DNA of 64,000 bases from a candidate division TM6 bacterium GW2011_GWE2_36_25 (GTDB lineage Bacteria > Babelota > Babeliae > Babelales > UBA12409): contig LBRU01000002.1 of assembly GCA_000991575.1 (NCBI GenBank), forward strand, positions 1-64,000, given 5' to 3'. A model generated the notes under the pieces. That model did no database searches, had not been told where the DNA came from, and saw nothing but the letters and a program-made list of their open reading frames with translations. The translations under genes and the position numbers were made by a program. Positions 26,679 to 35,259 of the stretch are shown here, in pieces. The stretch's first letter is position 1; each line of letters begins with the position of its first letter.

Positions 26679-27346
26679 CCAATCCAATCTGGTATATCAA
26701 TCGTTCAACCATTATTCATACCTGGATTATTTTAGGCATTATTCTTTTAATCATTGTCGCAGCACGCTTAACAATAAAAAAAGAAAAAAATGTATTTGGA
26801 TTCCTCGTTATCTCTTTCGTCAAATCATTCAAAGGTCTGATCATTCAAAGTCTCGGTTACTTTGATTTCAAGCATTTTGCATTTATTATCTCTTTATTTA
26901 CCTTTATTTTATTGTGCAATCTTCTCTCACTGGTTCCGTGGTTTGAGGAACCAACAAGTGATTTAAGTACGACACTCGCCCTGGGTATCTCATCTTTTAC
27001 GTATGTCCAAGCATACAGCATAAAAGTCAACGGTTTTCTCGGTTATTTAAAGGGCTTTTTTGAGCCGTTCTTTTTTCTTCTGCCCTTAAACGTCATCGGA
27101 CTTTTTGCAACAATCGTTTCAATCTCGTTTCGTCTCTTTGGTAATATTTTCGGTGGCGTTGTTATCTCAAAGTTATATTTACATGCAATTAGCAGCTCGT
27201 GGCTTGGTGAAATTTTAGGCATTATAACCGGAGTGAATATCTTATTAATTCTCTTTTTTACACTTTTTGCTGGCTGCATTCAGGCTTTTGTTTTTTCTAT
27301 GCTATCATTAACGTATCTTTCACTTGCAATCCAAAAAGAGGAATAA
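26618..27346 (+). CDS. atpB: F0 ATP synthase subunit a
   Basis: The stator subunit that conducts ions to the c-ring. 242 aa with five to six membrane segments. The essential Arg is R172 in SISFRLFGNIFGG, and GCIQAFVFSMLSLTYLS matches the last helix. I chose ATG 26618 because AAGGCAGG lies just upstream; GTG 26612 is in frame. It overlaps the upstream small membrane gene and is separated from the c-subunit by 1 bp. The F1 genes and subunit b are not in this window. Confidence 0.9.
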   Translation: MQGLDIFQKEFWKPLEEFGITNPIWYINRSTIIHTWIILGIILLIIVAARLTIKKEKNVFGFLVISFVKSFKGLIIQSLGYFDFKHFAFIISLFTFILLCNLLSLVPWFEEPTSDLSTTLALGISSFTYVQAYSIKVNGFLGYLKGFFEPFFFLLPLNVIGLFATIVSISFRLFGNIFGGVVISKLYLHAISSSWLGEILGIITGVNILLILFFTLFAGCIQAFVFSMLSLTYLSLAIQKEE

Positions 27347-27347
27347 G

Positions 27348-28307
27348 ATGATCGACACCGCCTTCTTGCTCCATTATGGCTCACTCGCATTTACCGTAAC
27401 GCTCAGTGGCTTAGGAGTTTCCATTGGACAAGGACGAATTTCCGTTGCAGCACTCCAAGCAGCTTTTATACAACCGCGTGCACAACAACAAATTTCTAAA
27501 CTCTCTCTTTTGGCAATGGCTCTTACAGAAACTGCAGCGGTTCTTGGCCTTGTAATAGTAATCTTATTATTTTTCAATACACCTTTATCTCCGGAAAAGT
27601 CTCTTTTGATAAGCGTTGCCCAAGCAGGCACCCCATTTGCGATTGGTTTAACTGGTGTCGCCATCAGCATCATCTCTGCTCTCCCGGCAAGGGAAGCTCT
27701 TCTCTCGGTTGCACGACAACCATTTTTTGGTGATAAAATAAGTAATCTGATGCTCATAACGATGTCAATTATTCAATCGCCGCTTATTTTTGGTGTTATA
27801 CTCGTCATGCTTATTCATTTACAAATTAATGATATAACTTCGATAAATGATTCGCTGAGATATTTTAGCGCAACAATGTGTCTCGGTTTAGGATCAGTTG
27901 GACCAGCCCTAGGTCAAGGAATCTTTGCCAAAAGTGCCTGCTCATCAGTAGGTATTGATAGAAATGCATATCGATCAATTCTCACATTCTCTTTATTGAG
28001 CCAATCAATTATTGAAACACCGATTATTTTTTCATTACTAGCATCATTCATTATGTTAACAGCATCAACACCATCAGATTTAAAAGCTGTTGGCTATATC
28101 ATGACCGGTATTTCTATGGGACTTTGTAATTTAATGTCTGGGATCAGTTCTGGAAAAGTTTCTGCTGCCGCTTGTAAACAAATTGGCCTTAATCATGCTA
28201 ACACGGCATCAATCTCACGAACCTCATTACTTGCACAAGGATTAATTGATACATTCGCTATTTATGGTTTAATTGTTGGGATATTACTTATCTTCAGTCC
28301 TGTATGA
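27348..28307 (+). CDS. atpE: F0 ATP synthase subunit c, four fused hairpins
   Basis: 319 aa, about four times a normal c-subunit. Four tandem helical hairpins can be read (about residues 8-76, 88-158, 168-238 and 244-317). The ion-binding carboxylate position holds E61 (LTETAAV), Q143 (IIQSPLI), E223 (IIETPII) and D301 (LIDTFAI), so hairpin 2 lacks it. Hairpins 1 and 3 also have the outer-helix Gln (SIGQGRI, Q28; ALGQGIF, Q190), which with Glu-Thr resembles the Na+-binding signature. ATG 27348 has GAGG upstream. It overlaps the next gene by 4 bp. The fused form resembles V-type and archaeal c-subunits in concept, but the partner AtpB is F-type. Confidence 0.85.
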   Translation: MIDTAFLLHYGSLAFTVTLSGLGVSIGQGRISVAALQAAFIQPRAQQQISKLSLLAMALTETAAVLGLVIVILLFFNTPLSPEKSLLISVAQAGTPFAIGLTGVAISIISALPAREALLSVARQPFFGDKISNLMLITMSIIQSPLIFGVILVMLIHLQINDITSINDSLRYFSATMCLGLGSVGPALGQGIFAKSACSSVGIDRNAYRSILTFSLLSQSIIETPIIFSLLASFIMLTASTPSDLKAVGYIMTGISMGLCNLMSGISSGKVSAAACKQIGLNHANTASISRTSLLAQGLIDTFAIYGLIVGILLIFSPV

Positions 28308-29458
28308 AAAAAAACAAAATCTCAGTTGTCTACATTATCACTAAATTAGAACTGGGCGGAGCACAAAAAGTCTGTCTTAGCCTCCTGGAAGGACTTGAAA
28401 AATCCCAAAACAATGTTTTTCTTATTTCAGGAACCGAAGGACCATTAATTCAAAAAGTTGCACATAAAAAAAATGTCATTTTATTTAATAATCTTGTTCG
28501 CGAAATTTCTTTAAAATCATGCTACAAAGAATTACGCGCATTTTTTGTGCTTATCAAACAATTACGCATGTTGAAGAAAAAATTTCCCGGCCTCATTGTT
28601 CACACACACAGTACAAAGGCAGGACTTTTAGGCCGTTGGGCAGCATTTTTTGCTGGAATAAAAAAAAGGGTTCACACGATTCATGGTTATGGCTTTAATG
28701 ATCACCAAAACAAATTGGCATGGTTTATCATCTATTTTTTAGAACTTATATCCAGTTTTATTACTACTCATTTCGTCTGCGTCTCTCAAAAAGATGCCAC
28801 TACGGGTATAAAATTATTCCCTTTCTTTTCAAAAAAATATTCCATTATTCATGCTGCTGTTGACTGGAATAACTTTTATCAACCAGCTCGCGTCATAAAA
28901 GAAACATTTCAACCAGCTCATAAAGAAAAGATCATTTCATTCGGCACGATTTCTTGTTTTAAAAAGCAAAAAAATCTCTTTGACCTTTTACAAGCTTTTC
29001 ACAAAGTTTATGAAAAACATCCCAATACACGCTTAGAAATTATCGGTGATGGTATCTTGCGTTCAGACATCGAACAATGGATTGCACAACATCAGTTAGA
29101 ACATGCAATTATTCTGCATGGATGGCAGCCAAACATTGTTCCTATTGCGCAACACTGGCATGCGCTGGTCATGACATCATTGTGGGAAGGTCTTCCCTGC
29201 ACCATTGTTGAAGCACGACTTTTAAAACTTCCCGTTATTTCATACAAAACTGGCGGCATTCCCGAAGTCATAGCGCACGGTGTAAATGGATTACTTTATG
29301 AACAAAAAGATTGGCCAGGAATCGCCGATGGAATGATCAAGCTTATAGAACAAGAAAATTTTTATAGACAGTTAAGATATCATACTGATAACCTAGAAAC
29401 GTTTAAAAATCAAAATATGGTAGAAAAACATGTTGATCTTTATCATCATCTGCAATAA
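28304..29458 (+). CDS. glycosyltransferase, GT4 family
   Basis: 384 aa, GT-B fold. The N-terminal domain has the glycine-rich loop ELGGAQKVCLSLLEGL near residue 15 and an HTHSTKAGLLGRWAA segment. The C-terminal domain carries MTSLWEGLPCTIVEARLLKLPVI (donor-sugar E-x7-E-type motif) and GGIPEVIAHGVNGLL. It probably adds a sugar to a lipid or envelope glycan. The start overlaps atpE by 4 bp (ATGA), although no functional link to ATP synthase is evident. Confidence 0.85.
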   Translation: MKKNKISVVYIITKLELGGAQKVCLSLLEGLEKSQNNVFLISGTEGPLIQKVAHKKNVILFNNLVREISLKSCYKELRAFFVLIKQLRMLKKKFPGLIVHTHSTKAGLLGRWAAFFAGIKKRVHTIHGYGFNDHQNKLAWFIIYFLELISSFITTHFVCVSQKDATTGIKLFPFFSKKYSIIHAAVDWNNFYQPARVIKETFQPAHKEKIISFGTISCFKKQKNLFDLLQAFHKVYEKHPNTRLEIIGDGILRSDIEQWIAQHQLEHAIILHGWQPNIVPIAQHWHALVMTSLWEGLPCTIVEARLLKLPVISYKTGGIPEVIAHGVNGLLYEQKDWPGIADGMIKLIEQENFYRQLRYHTDNLETFKNQNMVEKHVDLYHHLQ

Positions 29459-29602
29459 GACTCTTTACTCAATCTCTTTTTCTTATGATAATTGCTGTTG
29501 TTAATTTCATAATTTCCTGTATCTTTTCAAAAAAAGTATCCAATAAAAGTCTCCTTATTAAAAATAATTAATACATGATATATTAAAGAAAAAAGGCATT
29601 CT

Positions 29603-30580
29603 ATGATTTACGAAAACCTTCTTCAAATTATTGGTAAAACACCCCTTGTAAAAATTCCATTTCAAACACAAGCAACTATAGCTGCAAAACTTGAATATCT
29701 CAATCCAGGCGGAAGTCTTAAAGATCGCTCTGCCTTTTATATGATTCAAGAAGCAGAAAAAAAGGGAATCTTAAAACCAGGCGGCACTATTATCGATGCA
29801 TCATCAGGAAATCACGGTATCGCAGTCGCTATGATTGGTGCGGCTAAAGGTTACAAAGTCATCATTACGGTATGCACCAAAATAAGTAAAGAAAAACTTG
29901 CAACTTTAAAAGCATATGGTGCGGAAGTAATTATGTGCCCTGTCGAAGCAGGTCCGAACGATCCTGAAAATAATCGCAATTTAGCCGTTACACTTGCCAA
30001 ACAAATACCAAACGCATTTATGCCGGATCAATATTTTAACACCGTAAATCGTGACGCACACTATTTGAGCACAGGACCAGAAATTTGGGAACAAACTGAA
30101 GGAAAAATTACCCACTTTTTTGTTGTTGCTGGAACTGGCGGCACAAGCAGTGGTGCTGGCCTTTTTTTAAAAGAAAAAAATCCCGATATTAAAATTATTG
30201 CAGTAGATTCGAAAAATTCATTTCATGCAACACAAGGCAATCCTCAACCATGCTATGTTGAAGGAATGGGCATTGACTTTGACTCACCTGTCCCCGCATA
30301 TGATATTTATGATGAAATTGTTGAAATCACTGATGAACAAGCCTTCAATGTCCTGCAACCTCTCGCAAGAAACCATGGTCTGTTAGTAGGCCTCAGCAGT
30401 GGTGCAGTTTATTGTGTCGCACAACAATATGCACCTCAATTAAAGAAAAATGAACTAGGTGTTATGATTTTCGGTGACTCAGGTCGCGCATATTTAAGCA
30501 AAGGACTTTATGGAGAGGCACTCCCAGACAAGATGATTCAAATGCCTCATAAGAAAGCAAAACAAGAGTTAACTTTTTAG
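29603..30580 (+). CDS. cysteine synthase / CBS-like PLP-dependent enzyme
   Basis: 325 aa, fold type II PLP enzyme. The PLP Lys is in NPGGSLKDRSA near residue 41. The substrate loop reads DASSGNHGIAVA (usually TSGNTG), and the phosphate-binding loop is GTGGTSSGAG. The C-terminal LVGLSSGA matches O-acetylserine sulfhydrylases and cystathionine beta-synthases, so the reaction is probably beta-replacement on serine or O-acetylserine. The altered SGNHG means the substrate is not certain. Transcribed alone; the stop overlaps the convergent gene by 4 bp. Confidence 0.82.
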   Translation: MIYENLLQIIGKTPLVKIPFQTQATIAAKLEYLNPGGSLKDRSAFYMIQEAEKKGILKPGGTIIDASSGNHGIAVAMIGAAKGYKVIITVCTKISKEKLATLKAYGAEVIMCPVEAGPNDPENNRNLAVTLAKQIPNAFMPDQYFNTVNRDAHYLSTGPEIWEQTEGKITHFFVVAGTGGTSSGAGLFLKEKNPDIKIIAVDSKNSFHATQGNPQPCYVEGMGIDFDSPVPAYDIYDEIVEITDEQAFNVLQPLARNHGLLVGLSSGAVYCVAQQYAPQLKKNELGVMIFGDSGRAYLSKGLYGEALPDKMIQMPHKKAKQELTF

Positions 30581-31587
30581 TCGGTTAACAAAGAAATTTT
30601 CTTTGCTGATGCCCAATTGCAAAAAGTAAGTTGTTCACCAAATTTCAATATATGAAGCATCTTATGTTGTAATTGATGTTCATATTTTTTCCATGCAGAT
30701 TTTAAATAATTGATTGGTGTTGAAAATTGATCAGTTCCAAAATAAAAGGTTCCCCAATGCATGGGAATAAATGATTGTGCGCCAAGTTCAAGAAATGCTT
30801 TTACCGCAAGATCTGCATTTAAATGTGATTTGCGCATATACCCTAAAGGTTCACATGGTCCAATAGGCATTATTGCAATATCAATAGAGGGAAAAAAATG
30901 ACGAATGCATGCAAAATGCTTCCAATAGGCAGTATCGCCGGCGAAATAAATAACCTGTCCTTCATATTCAATCATCCAAGACCCCCACAATGACTTATTA
31001 CGATCATGAAAACGACGCCCTGACCAATGGCACGCTGGTAAAAAAGTAAATTTAAATAAACCGGCATCACAGTAATCCCACCAAAAATATTGCGTCACAA
31101 GATCAATTTGATGACGATCAAACCAGGTTTTATCACCATAAGGAACGAGTATCTTCACGTCAGGAAAACGTTTTTTAAGCAATAATAAAGAAGATGCATC
31201 CAGGTGATCACGATGATTATGAGAAATAAGAATATAATCAATGGGTGGTAATGCATCAAGAGTAACCGTTGGAGCCAAAACTCTCCTAAAAAGAAAGGTT
31301 GCATTTCCAAAAATAGGGTCGGTCAAAATATTAATCCCCCCAATCTGAATTAAAAAGGTAGCATGCCCGATCCAAGTAACATTGCAACGCCCATCTTGCT
31401 TAAAGTTCAGTGCCTGAGAAGAGATCCATTCATCTGACTGACTGTTTTTATGGCGCAATCGACGAACAAAAGATCGAATATACATTGCAATAGAAGGCGC
31501 AAGAACGAGCTGCCTTCTTTCATAACGACGATGATAAAAACGCCCAAAACGACGAACAGGAAAGATTTTTTGCACAGTTTTTCTCAT
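30577..31587 (-). CDS. MBL-fold hydrolase of the NAPE-PLD type
   Basis: 336 aa. The metallo-beta-lactamase fold is clear: an N-terminal strand TWIGHATFLIQIGGINILTDP, the zinc motif SHNHRDHLD (HxHxDH), HWSGRR, the GDTAYW strand Asp, and a final His in PMHWGTF. This combination matches NAPE-PLD-like and UlaG-like hydrolases, which act on phospholipid or phosphodiester substrates. The first ~60 residues are basic and helical and could bind membranes. I chose ATG 31587; GTG 31620 is in frame. Confidence 0.82.
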   Translation of the reverse strand: MRKTVQKIFPVRRFGRFYHRRYERRQLVLAPSIAMYIRSFVRRLRHKNSQSDEWISSQALNFKQDGRCNVTWIGHATFLIQIGGINILTDPIFGNATFLFRRVLAPTVTLDALPPIDYILISHNHRDHLDASSLLLLKKRFPDVKILVPYGDKTWFDRHQIDLVTQYFWWDYCDAGLFKFTFLPACHWSGRRFHDRNKSLWGSWMIEYEGQVIYFAGDTAYWKHFACIRHFFPSIDIAIMPIGPCEPLGYMRKSHLNADLAVKAFLELGAQSFIPMHWGTFYFGTDQFSTPINYLKSAWKKYEHQLQHKMLHILKFGEQLTFCNWASAKKISLLTD

Positions 31588-31718
31588 TATAACTAAAACC
31601 CCCACCCAGACTTGCGTCACGGATAGGGGAAATGGAGGTTATCTAAAAAAATTTTTTATACTGTATTAATATGGTATAAAAAAATAAATAAAAAATCAAA
31701 TTTTTGCTTCCAACACAC

Positions 31719-32789
31719 TTAAAAATTACCCAATTTATGGTAAAAATCTTTGTACATATTTCCCATTTTCTCAATAGAAAAGTTCTCAACTACAGTTTTA
31801 ATTGCCTGAACCCGTATCATTTGTTTCATTTTTTCATTGCCCAAAACTTTTTTTACCATTTGTATTAAAAGGTGCGGTTTTTCAAGATCAAACAAATACC
31901 CGTTGTGATTGTGCACTATAATAGGGTGATAAAGGCTTTTGGAGGCGACAAATGAAGGTACTCCAAAACTCATCGCTTCTAAAAGTGCCATCGAAAGTCC
32001 TTCTGCATGTGAAGGCAAGAAAAAAAGGTCAAAAAGTGGATAGTAAAAAGTAGCTTCATCAGCTATAATCGTCACATTATGCTCCAAGCCAAGTCCTTGA
32101 ACCTTCTCAAGCAACAAGTCATGCAAGGGTCCCGAACCAATAATTATTAATTGTATCGATGAAAACGCGTTCTTCAATTCTTTCAAAATTTTTAGTAAAA
32201 ATTCTTGATTTTTGATAGGAACTAATCTTCCTACAGTTCCTAAAACAAGCCTCGCTCTTCTCTCGACCTTTTTTTGAGAAGCCCGATCATGCAACCACCT
32301 TACATCAATGCCATTATCAATCTGCTCTATTTTATGCGCAGGAACATACAAAGGAGAATCTTTTATGTGCGCTGCAACAATTATGACATAAGTTGCCCAA
32401 CGCATAGTCAATCGGTCACACAATGAACGAATACGTGAAATGCCTACATTGGTATTACACGGTGAGTGAATAGCACATATAATAGGTTTATGAAGAATAC
32501 GTGCAACAATACGACTACAAAAATTGGCAAACCATAACAAGGAATGAATAACAAGGGGATTAATTTTTTTTACCAATCGATAAAAACGAATAAAAAAGAG
32601 CGGCCCATAGGGAAGATGATAAACAGGAATATCAAGTTCTTTAATCTTTTCAAAAAATGGCCCCCCATGAAAACAGATCACGTGATGCTCAAAATCATCC
32701 TTCAAAAAACGAAGTTGTTGGAACAAAAGCTGCTCAGCTCCCCCCATTTGTAAACTTGATGTAATATGCAAAATCCGTTTTTTTGTCAT
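31719..32789 (-). CDS. glycosyltransferase, GT4 family
   Basis: 356 aa, GT-B fold. It begins RILHITSSLQMGGAEQLLFQQL (glycine-rich acceptor loop), and the donor domain has LGTVGRLVPIKNQEFLL, FFLPSHAEGLSMALLEAMSFGVPSF and the following SKSLYHPII. It is similar in length and plan to the gene at 28304, but only the family motifs are shared. Likely an envelope glycan or glycolipid enzyme. It is divergent from tmk across 52 bp. Confidence 0.85.
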   Translation of the reverse strand: MTKKRILHITSSLQMGGAEQLLFQQLRFLKDDFEHHVICFHGGPFFEKIKELDIPVYHLPYGPLFFIRFYRLVKKINPLVIHSLLWFANFCSRIVARILHKPIICAIHSPCNTNVGISRIRSLCDRLTMRWATYVIIVAAHIKDSPLYVPAHKIEQIDNGIDVRWLHDRASQKKVERRARLVLGTVGRLVPIKNQEFLLKILKELKNAFSSIQLIIIGSGPLHDLLLEKVQGLGLEHNVTIIADEATFYYPLFDLFFLPSHAEGLSMALLEAMSFGVPSFVASKSLYHPIIVHNHNGYLFDLEKPHLLIQMVKKVLGNEKMKQMIRVQAIKTVVENFSIEKMGNMYKDFYHKLGNF

Positions 32790-32841
32790 GACTTAAACTC
32801 GTAATTATCTTATACTATAAGTATATCAAGGTTCAAAAATA

Positions 32842-33498
32842 ATGAAAAAATTAAAAAAGGGAATCCTCATAGCCATTGAAGGCATTGATGGTTCTGGCAA
32901 ATCAACCTTTATTAAAGAATTGGCACCACTTCTTGAAAAAGATTTCAATCTTTTACTTACCAAAGAATCCGGTGGAAGCAAACTCGGAAAATATATTCAT
33001 GACATCGTTCAAAATCAACCGGTTAATGTAACACCTAAAGCAGAGTATCTTCTTTTTGCTGCAGATCGCGCACAACATATCGCAGAAGTTGTTGAACCAG
33101 CTCTTAAAAAACATCAATTAGTCATTTCCGATCGCATGGGAGATTCATCAGTTGTTTATCAAGGATTTGCTCGCGGGCTAGGATCATCGATAATTGATAC
33201 GATCAATCTATGGGCCATGAATAACATACAACCTCATCTTGTTTTTTATATAAAGATAGATCCTGCACAAGCAATTAAACGCTTTCACCATCGTCAACAT
33301 GAATGCAAAGAGGATTTAACAGTTTTTGAAAAAGAAAAACAATGTTTTATGCAAAAAGTTTCTGAAGGTTATGACATTTGGTTTAAAGATAAAAAAAATG
33401 TTTTTATTCTTGATGGCACAAAGCCAGCAAAAGTACTCGCGCAAGAAGCTCAAGTTTATCTCGACCATTGGTTATCGAAAGAAAAACTCTATGAATAA
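32842..33498 (+). CDS. tmk: thymidylate kinase
   Basis: Phosphorylates dTMP to dTDP in dTTP synthesis. 218 aa. The P-loop is EGIDGSGKST near residue 13, followed by the DR(Y/x) region SDRMGDSSVVYQGFARG; LWAMNNIQPHLVFYIKID matches the conserved strand. It overlaps holB by 8 bp, a common tmk-holB arrangement. Confidence 0.92.
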   Translation: MKKLKKGILIAIEGIDGSGKSTFIKELAPLLEKDFNLLLTKESGGSKLGKYIHDIVQNQPVNVTPKAEYLLFAADRAQHIAEVVEPALKKHQLVISDRMGDSSVVYQGFARGLGSSIIDTINLWAMNNIQPHLVFYIKIDPAQAIKRFHHRQHECKEDLTVFEKEKQCFMQKVSEGYDIWFKDKKNVFILDGTKPAKVLAQEAQVYLDHWLSKEKLYE

Positions 33499-34198
33499 CC
33501 CTGCGCAGCTATGGATTGGCAATCAACAACTCCTCAAGCAAGAAGTTATTCTCTTTTTGCAAAAACAATTTTGTCCTCGTAGTTGCCACACGTGTATCAC
33601 ATGTAACAAAATACAGGAATTACAACATCACAACCTTATGTGGATTTCACCCGATAAACAATATACGCTTAACCTTCTCGAGCCACTTTTTGAAAAATTA
33701 TCTTTTGCAAACGCCATGCAAGAATCTTTCTTTTTTATTCTTGAGCGAGCTGATTTATTAACAACCGCTTGCGCAAATAGTCTCTTAAAGTCAGTTGAAG
33801 AGCCACCAACTGGCTATAATTTTATTTTTCTCGCTCAACGAACAGATGCCATTTTACCAACCATAAAATCACGCTGCATCACCAAAGTTTTTCATGAAGA
33901 AAAACTTGAAACAACTCATGAACCTTTCCTTCAGCACTTTAAAGTCAAAACAGAACCTCTTTCATTTCTCCAAGCATTGGAAACAGCTCAACCAAATGAA
34001 CAAGAAAGCATTGAACTCATTGATTCACTCCTGCACTATTGGAGCACTCAATATCTCAAAAATCAACAAAAAAAAATAGAACAAATCATCGCCAAGCTTC
34101 AGCAGGCAATAAAAAAGCCGCCGATGCCCGGCGGCAGTAAAATTTTTTGGAAAAATGTTTATTTATCGCTGAATTCTCATTTGGGCAAGCAAAATTAA
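33491..34198 (+). CDS. holB: DNA polymerase III delta' subunit-like protein
   Basis: 235 aa. Part of the clamp loader. After a short N-terminus, CPRSCHTCITC holds a compact Cys cluster like the zinc module of delta'. The AAA+ core is reduced but shows FILERADLLTTACANSLLKSVEEPP and TDAILPTIKSRC (sensor-1 region with SRC). No intact Walker A is seen, as in delta'. It overlaps tmk by 8 bp upstream. At the 3' end a convergent gene overlaps by 36 bp and a minus-strand terminator lies inside the coding region. Confidence 0.8.
   Translation: MNNPAQLWIGNQQLLKQEVILFLQKQFCPRSCHTCITCNKIQELQHHNLMWISPDKQYTLNLLEPLFEKLSFANAMQESFFFILERADLLTTACANSLLKSVEEPPTGYNFIFLAQRTDAILPTIKSRCITKVFHEEKLETTHEPFLQHFKVKTEPLSFLQALETAQPNEQESIELIDSLLHYWSTQYLKNQQKKIEQIIAKLQQAIKKPPMPGGSKIFWKNVYLSLNSHLGKQN
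34111..34135 (-). terminator. rho-independent terminator inside holB
   Basis: The palindrome GCCGCCG/CGGCGGC (34117-34123 with 34129-34135) has a 5-nt loop. On the minus strand it is followed by six T (34111-34116). It ends transcription of the gene at 34163-34648 and is embedded in the holB coding sequence. Confidence 0.8.
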
Positions 34199-34648
34199 AA
34201 AGACAACGATCCAGGTTGGACGAATCCAATAATCTACAATCAAAGCTAAATGAGCAAATTGTGCGGGCATCCCAAAGAAATAAAGATAAATGCCATAAGC
34301 ACCAATCGCACTTAATGCGAGATAAAAAATGTATTTTTCCCATGTACGTGAAAAAGGAATTGCCGTAGCACGTAAAATGAGAATAAGAAAATGAATGCTC
34401 ACACAAACCATGGCAGCGAGTAAAATCAAATCTACAATACCATTAATTTGATATGGCGTTGATACCAATTTTAAACGAACCCATAAAACAACCGCCGCAC
34501 TGGTAACTAAAAAAAGACCTAATAATCGTGTCATTGGATATTTTTCTGTAGAAATTCGTTCAATAATATAAAAAAGCCCAAACATAGTAAGCGACAAGAT
34601 CGATAAAAGCTCCCAAAAGAAATTATTAAAAAACGTAATAGACATCAT
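34163..34648 (-). CDS. five-helix integral membrane protein, unknown
   Basis: 161 aa with about five hydrophobic segments (roughly residues 8-28, 43-60, 69-93, 105-125 and 138-156). Few charged residues and no recognised motif. The start has weak upstream signals. Its 3' end overlaps holB by 36 bp on the opposite strand, and a terminator follows within holB. I cannot assign a function. Confidence 0.6.
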   Translation of the reverse strand: MMSITFFNNFFWELLSILSLTMFGLFYIIERISTEKYPMTRLLGLFLVTSAAVVLWVRLKLVSTPYQINGIVDLILLAAMVCVSIHFLILILRATAIPFSRTWEKYIFYLALSAIGAYGIYLYFFGMPAQFAHLALIVDYWIRPTWIVVFLILLAQMRIQR

Positions 34649-34821
34649 AAGCGGCTCCCACTTTTTTTGAAAATTAACTTAAACCCGATTACCACCCTAT
34701 CTACCGGTGGCGCACGAACTCTCTCCATCTTATAAATAAAAAAAAACTGTTGCAACTCATATCATAAAGAGTACAATTATGACAATCCATAAAATTATAT
34801 TAAAAGCTAAAGGGAAAAAAA

Positions 34822-35259
34822 GTGATTTGTATTAATCAAGTACTTAATAATTTCCTTAAACAACAGGGAGATTGGAAGCGCTACTTGATGGCTAATTGGC
34901 GCAGCATTATAGGTGCAATAGCAAATCATGCGAGTATCGAAAAAATTGAAGGTGAAACGCTTATCGTAAGCGTTTGTGATTCTACCTGGCTTCAAGAACT
35001 TTATCTTCTTTCACCCATCTTACTCAATAAATTAAATCAAGCCCTTGATCAACCTCATCTCAAAAAAATTAGATTTAAAAATAAATTAAACAAACCGGCA
35101 TTCAACGAAAAAAAATGTTCACAAAAAGAAAAAAACAATCATCCGCCGCATACATTAACACTTCGGGAAAAGTATGCTCTTAAAAATATTCATGATGCTG
35201 AGCTCAGCCAAGCATTACAGACTTTTTTGATACGATGCTACGAGGTTAAGCATCTGTGA
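34822..35259 (+). CDS. dciA: DUF721/DciA-like protein
   Basis: 145 aa. The N-terminal half matches the DUF721 pattern: WRSIIGAIANHASIEKIEGETLIVSVCDSTWLQEL, ending at LLNKLNQAL. In other bacteria DciA helps load the replicative helicase DnaB. The C-terminal half is basic and poorly conserved, as expected. Start GTG 34822 has AAGGG about 8 nt upstream. It overlaps murG by 4 bp (GTGA). Confidence 0.75.
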   Translation: MICINQVLNNFLKQQGDWKRYLMANWRSIIGAIANHASIEKIEGETLIVSVCDSTWLQELYLLSPILLNKLNQALDQPHLKKIRFKNKLNKPAFNEKKCSQKEKNNHPPHTLTLREKYALKNIHDAELSQALQTFLIRCYEVKHL

